Assembly: GCA_002430605.1 (NCBI GenBank)
Contig: DJBY01000033.1
Location: 35,896 to 44,872, forward strand
DNA length: 8,977 bases
Reading direction: 5' to 3'
DNA from: Opitutia bacterium UBA5964
GTDB lineage: Bacteria > Verrucomicrobiota > Verrucomicrobiia > Opitutales > Coraliomargaritaceae
Part shown: positions 1-6,763 of the stretch, in pieces
Layout of the letters: each line of letters begins with the position of its first letter
Numbering within the stretch: position 1 is the stretch's first letter
Translations under genes and position numbers: made by a program
The notes under the pieces: model-generated
The model's database searches: none
The model's input: only the letters and a program-made list of their open reading frames with translations
Told to the model about the DNA's origin: nothing

Positions 1-131
1 GAACGAGCCGACACCACTACAATCACTTGATTGCCAGCATCACGCGTTTCCTTAACCCGACGGGCTACATTCTTGATGCGATCAACATCGCCAACCGATG
101 TGCCGCCATATTTTTGAACGATGAGTGCCAT
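1..131 (-). CDS. lysC: aspartate kinase, N-terminal fragment (cut by window edge)
   Basis: The reading frame starts at an ATG at 131-129 and runs off the left edge after 43 codons. It begins MALIVQKYGGTSVGDVDRIK. The KYGGTSVG stretch at residues 7-14 is the nucleotide-binding N-terminal signature of aspartokinases of the amino acid kinase fold, where Lys7 contacts ATP phosphates. The DAGNQVIVVVSA stretch is the next conserved beta strand. The enzyme phosphorylates L-aspartate, the committed cytoplasmic step to lysine, threonine and methionine. Where many homologues have Ser-Ala-Met after this strand, this one has Ser-Ala-Arg, a minor variation. There is no Shine-Dalgarno sequence; an A/T-rich tract ending in eight A's directly abuts the ATG. 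hom lies 236 bases upstream on the same strand, which fits a shared pathway. The C-terminal ACT domains that would show feedback control are outside the window. Confidence 0.93.
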   Translation of the reverse strand, partial: MALIVQKYGGTSVGDVDRIKNVARRVKETRDAGNQVIVVVSAR

Positions 132-367
132 TTTTTTTAAAGCTAAAAAATCAGAAAGTAAAGTGAGAGCCGAAGCGAATACTAGGTATGGCAAGTTTCA
201 AGACCAGACTTTCGTCCGTGAGCGAGAAATCCCGATCCCTTGCAGACTCATCTCCACACCCTAGCTGCCCAAATTGACAGATCACTACAAAAATCAGACA
301 ATTTAATGGGAAACGCTACCCACCACTAAAGCTCATGTCTGAGCGCAAACTCATCTTCACGCGCCGC
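132..367 (-). other. hom-lysC intergenic gap, no gene seen
   Basis: This stretch separates the hom stop from the lysC start. I looked for a lysine riboswitch or a leader peptide ahead of aspartate kinase and could not recognise the conserved core of either. A weak hairpin with 4-base stems (GCTC/GAGC on the minus strand) follows hom, but it has no T tract, so it is not a convincing terminator. The lysC-proximal 50 bases are pyrimidine- and A/T-rich. Whether lysC has its own promoter here cannot be decided by eye. Confidence 0.4.
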
Positions 368-1696
<1,329 letters not shown>

Positions 1697-1735
1697 ATGA
1701 AGAGTGAAAGTGAGAATAAAGGTGAAAGTGACGAA

Positions 1736-1811
1736 GCGCGAATAGCGCGGAGATAGTGAACCGTCTGCGGCTTGCCCCGCAGGGGTGACTGAACTGAGTG
1801 CCCTTTGGGCA
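1736..1811. repeat. cluster of three small hairpins upstream of hom
   Basis: Three short stem-loops stand in a row, given on the plus strand. GCGC at 1736-1739 pairs with GCGC at 1745-1748. CTGCGG at 1765-1770 pairs with CCGCAG at 1777-1782 across a six-base loop. TGCCC at 1799-1803 pairs with GGGCA at 1807-1811 across TTT. The spacers repeat the word GTGA or its near variants. None is followed by a T tract, so they are not terminators. They look like a dispersed intergenic element or a structured 5' leader of hom. The frame of hom happens to stay open through the whole element, which could mislead start prediction by 46 codons. Confidence 0.45.
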
Positions 1812-1881
1812 AGTGAAGGAACAAAGTGCCGCAACTAGCCTGAGGAACTCGAGACGCGCAATCTGTCATGCGCGAAACAAC

Positions 1882-1958
1882 ACAGACAATATGAGGCCTG
1901 ATAAGTTTCAAGGTTGAAACAGACATTCCTCTCTGTCTGTAGCAAGATATCTGTCTGT
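1882..1958. repeat. nested ACAGACA/TGTCTGT inverted-repeat cluster
   Basis: ACAGACA occurs at 1882-1888 and 1919-1925, and its reverse complement TGTCTGT at 1934-1940 and 1952-1958. The inner pair makes a 7-base-pair hairpin with an 8-base loop, and the outer pair can stack around it. Overlapping the first half is a second palindrome, GTTTCAA-GG-TTGAAAC, at 1905-1920. The arrangement resembles a multi-site operator or a structured leader, about 190-260 bases upstream of the hom start. No regulator family is identifiable from the sequence. Confidence 0.4.
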
Positions 1959-2206
1959 CGCAGCTGCGAAATAGATCTTGGTCCTCCCTGTCGCAAGCAG
2001 AGCAAGCCTAGAATCAGGAACACAGGCAGGTCGAACGGAGGTCTACTGGAGATGGCTGCAATGCCTGTTTCACGATCGGCGCATCACTGCCGCCATCGGT
2101 GCCGACGGAGCATCCGAACACGCACCTTAGAGAAATAAGACGAAACAGCATAACACCACGCATAAAAACTAACTTCCTAAGCGCGTCGAAAACTTGCGGC
2201 TACGCC

Positions 2207-2806
2207 CTACTTTTTGAAGCTATTTTCCGTACCCTGCAACATGCGGGAAATATTCGAGCGGTGTCGCAACACGATTAGCACGCCTAAAACGACACCCAGC
2301 GTCAAACGCGGATCTCCCGAGCCATACAGCCAATAAGCGCTGATTGGCAAACTCAACGCAAACAAGATCGAGGCAATTGCAACCATGCGGATAGTAAAAT
2401 AAATCGCAGCCCAAACGGCCACCCCGATCAGTAAGACAATCGGCATAATCGCCACCAATCCACCCATGGTCGTGGCGACACCCTTGCCGCCTTTAAATTT
2501 CAAAAAGACCGAAAAGCTGTGCCCGATGATCGAAGCGATCAGACCAATGATACCGAGCTGCAAGCCTGCCTCGCCCATCGAAAGCAACGGCCAACCGGCC
2601 GCCACGAACCCTTTGAGCGCATCACAGGCAAAGACACAATTACCATATTTCGACCCAAGCGCACGCGTCACATTGGTAGCGCCGGGATTGCCACTGCCAT
2701 ACTTTAGGATGTCGACCCCCTGGCTCCGGGCGACGATCACAGCAAAACTAATGGCGCCAAGCAAATAGCCGACGATGGAAACGATCGCAATGTTTAGACT
2801 AGTCAT
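2207..2806 (-). CDS. plsY: acyl-phosphate:glycerol-3-phosphate acyltransferase PlsY
   Basis: This 199-residue inner-membrane enzyme transfers an acyl chain from acyl-phosphate (made by PlsX) to glycerol-3-phosphate, giving lysophosphatidic acid, the first committed step of phospholipid synthesis. All three conserved cytoplasmic-loop motifs are present. The first is GSGNPGATNVTR at residues 37-48. The second is GHSFSVFLKFKGGKGVAT at 95-112, with the conserved His96 and the GGKG phosphate-binding loop. The third is RHRSNISRMLQGTE at 181-194. Hydrophobic segments at roughly 5-25, 50-70, 80-100, 112-135 and 140-180 fit the family's multi-pass topology, and the length is typical. The start at 2806 gives the normal short N-terminus before the first helix. 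No Shine-Dalgarno precedes it; TATAAAAT lies directly against the ATG. It stands alone between serA and hom, without plsX nearby. Confidence 0.96.
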   Translation of the reverse strand: MTSLNIAIVSIVGYLLGAISFAVIVARSQGVDILKYGSGNPGATNVTRALGSKYGNCVFACDALKGFVAAGWPLLSMGEAGLQLGIIGLIASIIGHSFSVFLKFKGGKGVATTMGGLVAIMPIVLLIGVAVWAAIYFTIRMVAIASILFALSLPISAYWLYGSGDPRLTLGVVLGVLIVLRHRSNISRMLQGTENSFKK

Positions 2807-2841
2807 ATTTTATAAGAGTTATGGTGCATTCGTAATGTAAT

Positions 2842-2896
2842 GGAGTGAGGGCGACCCGCCCGCTATTGGTTGACGTGGGCGAGTCGCCCACACTCC
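2842..2896. repeat. large imperfect palindrome (REP-like) between serA and plsY
   Basis: A 20-base arm at 2842-2861 (begins GGAGTG, ends CCGCCC) is the reverse complement of 2877-2896 at 18 of 20 positions, around a 15-base loop. The right arm contains a tighter palindrome, GTGGGCGA-G-TCGCCCAC, at 2875-2891. It has no T tract and lies between the serA terminator and the plsY start, ending 35 bases upstream of the plsY ATG. It looks like a dispersed extragenic palindromic element rather than a terminator, and may sit in the plsY promoter or leader region. Confidence 0.65.
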
Positions 2897-2973
2897 TATA
2901 ACTGTGCATCGGGCTTTACGCCAGGATCAGATGTATTTGGGGATAGCAGCAGAAAACCGAAAGGAGACTGCAT

Positions 2974-3022
2974 AAAAAAGCCGCAGAGGGCGCGATGGCA
3001 ACAGAGAATCAATCCCTGCGGC
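2974..3022 (-). terminator. rho-independent terminator of serA
   Basis: Read on the minus strand, GCCGCAGGG (3022-3014) pairs with CCTCTGCGGC (2989-2980) with one bulged base, around a long loop of about 24 bases, followed by TTTTTT at 2979-2974. It starts 31 bases after the serA stop codon. The loop is longer than usual, but the GC-rich stem running straight into six T's fits intrinsic termination. It implies that plsY is transcribed mainly from its own promoter. Confidence 0.7.
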
Positions 3023-3053
3023 CAGCGCGCACTCTACGGCTTAAGGGGATTCG

Positions 3054-4640
3054 CTAGAGACGGATCACGCGATACTTATCGATCGCAGCATGTTCCGCGA
3101 TCTTCTTCGCCGCGGCCTCAGACGGCACGCTATCCAACTCAAAGACGCTGACTGCGAAGCCCTCGCCCTGATCGCGACTGAGCGACATGTTGGCGATATT
3201 CACATTGTCCTCGCCGAGAGTGACCCCGATGAAACCAACGATGCCAGGAACATCCTTATTCTTCAACACGAGCAGTGTCGCATCAGTGCTGACCTCAACG
3301 CCGTGACCGTCGATCGTGACGATGCGTGGAGTCTGGTTTTTACCAACCAATGTACCACCAATCGTGCGCGTCTTGCCGCTCTTGCTGGTAACTTGGACTT
3401 CGACGAGTTCAGTAAACTCGGCGTGCGCAGAGCTCTTCACTTGCTCAGTCTCGATACCAAGGCGTGCGATCTTCTTCGGCGCGTTAACGTCGTTGACGTT
3501 ATCGGAAATCTCGCGCAAGTAGCCGCGTTGGATCGCGTAGCTGAGTGGCAAAGTGTCGAGCTCAGTAATCTTACCAAAGTAGCGAATCGTGATTTTCTCG
3601 ACGCCTTCAGGCGCGAGCTGCTGAGAAAATGTACCGAGCTTCTCGCCAAGCGTCAGGTAAGGAGCGATCTGCTCCAGTGCCTTTGGATCGAGCGATGGCA
3701 TGTTAAGGGCATTGCGCACCATCTCACCCTTGAGGGCTTCGATCATTTGCTTAGCCACGTCGATCCCGACGTTCTCCTGAGCCTCCTGAGTGGAAGCGCC
3801 AAGGTGCGGCGTGAGCACCAAATTATCGATCTTACGGAGTGGGCTATCTGCTGCTGGCGGCTCGTCTTCGTAAACGTCAAGACCAGCCGCTGCCACTTTA
3901 CCCGAATTCAACGCTTCGATCAGCGCAGTCTCGTCGATGATGCCGCCACGCGCGCAGTTGAAGACGCGGACGCCATCCTTCATGCGGCCAAATGCATCCG
4001 CATTGAGCATGTGCTTGGTATCTGCAGTCAGCGGCATGTGGACAGTGATGTAGTCGGCATTCTCGATTACTTCGTCGAGAGTCGAAAGTTTTACGCCGAG
4101 TGTATTTGCGCGGGACTCCGTCAAATAAGGGTCATAGCCCAAGACCGTCATGTTAAAGGCCTGTGCACGCTTGGCGACTTCTGCGCCGATGCGGCCCATT
4201 CCGAGCACACCGAGTGTCTTACCATTAAGCTCAGAACCAGTGTAAAGCTTACGATCCCAGCGACCCGCAGTCATACTAGCGGACGCCTGCACGATCGGAC
4301 GCGTACCAGCGAGCATGTGCGTGAATGTGAGCTCTGCAGTGGCCAGCGTGTTACCGGTCGGCGTGTTCATCACAATCACACCCGCGTCAGTAGCTGCTTC
4401 GATGTCGATATTGTCGACGCCGACCCCAGCACGACCGATAACTTTAAGCTTCGGTGCAGCAGCGATAACCTCAGCAGTCACTCGCGTGTCGGAGCGCAAT
4501 GCAATTGCATCAACGTCCTTAACGATTTCAAGGAGCTGCTCAAGAGTTGTGCCATAAGCCTCGATTACTTCAAAACCTTCTTCAGATTTGAACAAATCAA
4601 CACCAATGGGAGAGATACGGTCTGCGACTAGAATTTTCAT
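3054..4640 (-). CDS. serA: D-3-phosphoglycerate dehydrogenase, long form with ASB and ACT domains
   Basis: This 528-residue cytoplasmic enzyme oxidises 3-phosphoglycerate to 3-phosphohydroxypyruvate with NAD+, the first step of serine synthesis. The substrate-binding domain is split around the Rossmann domain (about 100-285), which carries GMGRIG at residues 147-152. The catalytic set is complete: Arg231 in NCARGG, Glu260 in DVYEDEPP and His279 in LTPHLGAST, close to the positions known for the mycobacterial long-form enzyme. Residues about 320-445 form the allosteric substrate-binding domain, and an ACT domain follows at about 455-528, starting at LLVLKNKDVPGIVG. This is the type often inhibited by serine. 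The start MKILVADRIS is where homologues begin. There is no Shine-Dalgarno; CTTTCCT precedes the ATG. A terminator lies 31 bases downstream and a divergent glutaredoxin-like gene upstream. The antisense strand stays open for over 500 codons, a composition effect. Confidence 0.97.
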   Translation of the reverse strand: MKILVADRISPIGVDLFKSEEGFEVIEAYGTTLEQLLEIVKDVDAIALRSDTRVTAEVIAAAPKLKVIGRAGVGVDNIDIEAATDAGVIVMNTPTGNTLATAELTFTHMLAGTRPIVQASASMTAGRWDRKLYTGSELNGKTLGVLGMGRIGAEVAKRAQAFNMTVLGYDPYLTESRANTLGVKLSTLDEVIENADYITVHMPLTADTKHMLNADAFGRMKDGVRVFNCARGGIIDETALIEALNSGKVAAAGLDVYEDEPPAADSPLRKIDNLVLTPHLGASTQEAQENVGIDVAKQMIEALKGEMVRNALNMPSLDPKALEQIAPYLTLGEKLGTFSQQLAPEGVEKITIRYFGKITELDTLPLSYAIQRGYLREISDNVNDVNAPKKIARLGIETEQVKSSAHAEFTELVEVQVTSKSGKTRTIGGTLVGKNQTPRIVTIDGHGVEVSTDATLLVLKNKDVPGIVGFIGVTLGEDNVNIANMSLSRDQGEGFAVSVFELDSVPSEAAAKKIAEHAAIDKYRVIRL

Positions 4641-4874
4641 AGGAAAGCGGGGCAGTAAATTTCACTGGCACCGAATTGCAACGAAAAGAAACACTTCGCC
4701 GCATCTTCTTTTTTGCCAAGCCGATGGAAGCGTAATTCAACTGACCAATATCTCGTATTGAATCGGCGCTTATATAAAGATTCGAACACCAAGGCAATAG
4801 CGTACAATTAAAGTCACTAAAAGTCGCAATTCACGTTGTCAGAGCGCCTTAACCGCTTAATATTTAAACTAGTT
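4641..4874. promoter_or_regulatory. divergent intergenic region between serA and the glutaredoxin gene
   Basis: Promoters for both diverging genes should lie in these 234 bases. The most promoter-like spot is the self-complementary TTATATAA at 4770-4777, roughly midway between the two starts. It is flanked by an inverted repeat, GAATC (4760-4764) and GATTC (4779-4783), 14 bases apart. On the minus strand it could be a -10 box, with TTGCCT (4797-4792) 15-16 bases upstream; both boxes are weak matches. No good -35 box faces the other way. Neither gene has a Shine-Dalgarno at its end of the region. Confidence 0.35.
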
Positions 4875-5162
4875 ATGAGTCGTATAAAAAAGCCTATTCT
4901 CTATGTTAAGGCCGGCTGCCCATGGTGCCGGGAAGCACTCTCCTTCTTTAACTCGCAAGGCGTCGATCTCGACCTGCGTGACATTTCGGAAAATGCAAAA
5001 GATATGGACGCGATGGTCTCCATCAGCGGGCAAACCAAGGCACCCACCTTTGAATATGGCGAATTTATCGTAGCAGACTTTTCGGTAGATGAATTCCTCG
5101 CCGAACTCAACGAGTTCCCCGAAGTCCGGCATAATCTCGGGATCAGCGACAACGAGAACTAG
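4875..5162 (+). CDS. glutaredoxin-like thiol-disulfide oxidoreductase
   Basis: This 95-residue, single-domain thioredoxin-fold protein is typical in size for a small glutaredoxin. The dithiol active site is Cys15-Pro-Trp-Cys18, directly after the first beta strand (PILYVKAG). The cis-proline is Pro58 in TKAPTFEYG, and a terminal helix begins at about residue 70. It probably reduces disulfides or mixed disulfides in the cytoplasm using glutathione or a similar low-molecular-weight thiol; the partner cannot be read from the sequence. CPWC and Ala-Pro-Thr differ from the classical CPYC and Thr-Val-Pro, so I give no gene symbol. I chose the ATG at 4875. The frame extends upstream to a TTG at 4836, which would add 13 residues (MSERLNRLIFKLV) before the usual family start. 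No Shine-Dalgarno is present. The gene faces away from serA, and no functional link to its neighbours is obvious. Confidence 0.85.
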   Translation: MSRIKKPILYVKAGCPWCREALSFFNSQGVDLDLRDISENAKDMDAMVSISGQTKAPTFEYGEFIVADFSVDEFLAELNEFPEVRHNLGISDNEN

Positions 5163-5521
5163 CCTGCCGGATCAACACCTGCCCGCAGTGATTTTAAGAA
5201 AACTTTCGGGCAACGCGTACAGACAGTGCCAATCGAGGCGAGCTTCAGTTGCTCCAATCGCAACGGCACGGTCGCCGATGGTGCGCACCTCTTGCGACAA
5301 CCGCTTCTATAGTATTAAAATCGGCACTCACGCTCGTTGGACTTTATAGCGAAACCGCGGGAATAATGCTCCCGGCGAGTGTGGCTTACCCAATTGGTGC
5401 TAGACCTACTGGATAAAAAGTATCGCGAATAGGAACAGCTAGCAAGCGTGCTAGGTCAAAAAAACCACCCATTAATTTGAATTGCCCAGAGCGCGGATAA
5501 TGACCATTCATTTTTCTGCGG
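5163..5521. other. 359-base gap upstream of glgM, likely glgM promoter region
   Basis: No supported gene lies here. Just after the glutaredoxin stop, CTGCCGG (5164-5170) and CCCGCAG (5182-5188) can pair with one mismatch and are followed by TGATTTT, a poor terminator candidate. Two weak promoter candidates face glgM. One is TTGCGA (5292-5297) with TAAAAT (5316-5321), 18 bases apart. The other is a GATAAT -10-like box at 5496-5501, without a good -35, which would give a leader of only about 14 bases. Small hairpins occur at about 5358-5375 (CGGGA/TCCCG) and 5442-5457 (CTAGC/GCTAG). I saw no riboswitch or tRNA. Confidence 0.35.
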
Positions 5522-6730
5522 ATGAAAACCCTAATCTACTCAAACGAATTCCCTCCAAATATTTACGGTGGCGCGGGCGTCCACGTAGACTACTTGACCC
5601 ACGAACTTGCGAAACTCATGGAAGTCGATGTCCGTTGCTTCGGCGAGCAAGACATCAAACATCCGACATTGACCGCGAAGGGCTATAAAGTCGATAAGAG
5701 CGCCTATACTTGCCCAGAAAAGTTGCAGAGCGTATTTGCCTGTCTCCAGCAGGGGCTCGACTTCAATACCGACGGCAACAATGCCGATGTTGTCCACTGC
5801 CATACTTGGTATACCCACATGGCCGGCATCCTCACCAAGCTCAACTACGGAATCCCGCTCGTGGTGACCGCCCACTCACTGGAACCATTGCGCCCCTGGA
5901 AGCGCGAGCAACTTGGCGGCGGCTACGACTGCAGCAGCTGGGTCGAGAGAACCGCAATCGAAATGGCCGACGCCGTCGTTTGCGTGTCCGCAGGGACCAA
6001 GGCCGATGTGATGCAACACTTCAACGTCGATCCCGCCAAACTACACATCATCTACAACGGCATTGACCCCAACGAATACTACAAGCAAGACGCCACCGAA
6101 GCCCTCGACCGCTTCGGTATCGATAAAGACCAACCCTACTTGCTGTTCGTCGGTCGTATCACCCGTCAGAAAGGCATCATTCATCTCGTCGAAGCCATCA
6201 AGCACATGCACCCAGGCTACCAGATCGTGCTCTGCGCCGGTGCGCCCGACACGCCCGAGATCGCCGTGGAAATGAAAACCGCAATCGAAGCCGCCAAGCT
6301 GGAGCGCGATGGCATCTTCTGGATCGACGAAATGGTAGATAAGCCAACCATCATCAAACTATACTCTGGCGCAGCCGTATTCTGCTGCCCATCGGTTTAC
6401 GAGCCCTTCGGCATCATCAATCTCGAAGCCATGGCCTGCGAAACACCCGTGGTCGGCTCAGCCATCGGCGGCATCCCCGAAGTCGTCGTGCATGATGAGA
6501 CCGGCTACCTCGTGCCACTCGCGCAGAGCCACGACGGCTGCTTCGGCCCGCTCAATCCCGAAGCCTTCGCCAAAGACCTTGCCCATCAAGTTAACCGCCT
6601 GATGGAAAATCCAGAGCGCCGTGAAGCATTCGGCAAGGCTGGCCGCCAACGCGCGATCGAGCACTTCAGCTGGACCTCGATCGCCCAGCAGACTCAGGCG
6701 CTCTACCAAGGCCTGATCGATCATAAGTAA
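5522..6730 (+). CDS. glgM: GT4 glucosyltransferase, GlgM type (maltose-1-phosphate synthase / 'glycogen synthase, Corynebacterium family')
   Basis: This 402-residue, two-domain GT-B enzyme of family GT4 probably uses ADP-glucose to glucosylate alpha-glucose-1-phosphate, giving maltose-1-phosphate; it may also extend glucan directly. The GGAG loop lies at residues 16-19. HCHTW at 92-96 and TAHSLEPLRPWK at 116-127 follow, then LGGGYDCSSWVERTA at 131-145, nearly word for word the block of the actinobacterial enzyme (Rv1212c type). The donor site has GRITRQKG at 211-218, with Arg212 and Lys217, and the GT4 E-x7-E pair Glu294/Glu302 in YEPFGIINLE. Length and order match that family, not the roughly 480-residue GT5 GlgA. 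glgE follows after 33 bases, the strongest contextual reason to call it GlgM rather than a plain glycogen synthase. The start MKTLIYSNEFPP matches family N-termini; no Shine-Dalgarno precedes it. The substrate call is inference from homology and pairing. Confidence 0.88.
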   Translation: MKTLIYSNEFPPNIYGGAGVHVDYLTHELAKLMEVDVRCFGEQDIKHPTLTAKGYKVDKSAYTCPEKLQSVFACLQQGLDFNTDGNNADVVHCHTWYTHMAGILTKLNYGIPLVVTAHSLEPLRPWKREQLGGGYDCSSWVERTAIEMADAVVCVSAGTKADVMQHFNVDPAKLHIIYNGIDPNEYYKQDATEALDRFGIDKDQPYLLFVGRITRQKGIIHLVEAIKHMHPGYQIVLCAGAPDTPEIAVEMKTAIEAAKLERDGIFWIDEMVDKPTIIKLYSGAAVFCCPSVYEPFGIINLEAMACETPVVGSAIGGIPEVVVHDETGYLVPLAQSHDGCFGPLNPEAFAKDLAHQVNRLMENPERREAFGKAGRQRAIEHFSWTSIAQQTQALYQGLIDHK

Positions 6731-6763
6731 CCCGCCCTTTTTATACTACCAAAACCGAAACCC

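Larger units (their letters stand above)
1697..2206. other. 510-base plsY-hom gap, no gene supported
   Basis: No open frame here has a recognisable protein; the candidate frames of about 60-75 codons on either strand look random. I found no tRNA or known riboswitch fold. The stretch holds two structured parts, listed separately: three small hairpins near hom (1736-1811) and a cluster of ACAGACA/TGTCTGT inverted repeats (1882-1958). The last 26 bases before the hom start include two direct copies of GTGAAAGTG on the plus strand, 18 bases apart (1704-1712 and 1722-1730), so the hom leader reads as a repeating CACTTTCAC pyrimidine tract. No clear terminator follows plsY. The hom promoter probably lies in this gap but I cannot place it. 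Confidence 0.5.

Noticed and set aside
132..367. Lysine riboswitch or attenuator ahead of aspartate kinase
   Set aside because: I looked for it because lysC leaders often carry one, but could not match the conserved core. There is no convincing terminator hairpin with a T tract.
1697..1735. Threonine-type attenuator leader peptide ahead of hom
   Set aside because: The Thr/Phe-rich translation is in frame with and directly joined to hom. It has no stop of its own and no terminator between, so the attenuation geometry is absent.
1835..2023. 62-codon frame on the minus strand between plsY and hom
   Set aside because: No recognisable domain and a composition like random translation. It overlaps the inverted-repeat cluster.
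1914..2138. 74-codon frame on the plus strand in the same gap
   Set aside because: Arg-, Ser- and Cys-rich with no family resemblance, and no initiation context.
3090..4631. 513-codon open frame on the plus strand opposite serA
   Set aside because: serA on the minus strand has every expected domain and catalytic residue over the same span. The antisense product has no recognisable motif and is rich in Arg, His, Cys and Asp as expected from reading biased codons backwards.
4836..4874. TTG start giving a 108-residue glutaredoxin
   Set aside because: The 13 added residues precede the normal first beta strand without adding a known element. The ATG at 4875 gives the usual family start.
5089..5349. 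86-codon plus-strand frame running past the glutaredoxin stop
   Set aside because: It overlaps the true gene's end in another frame and has no recognisable feature.
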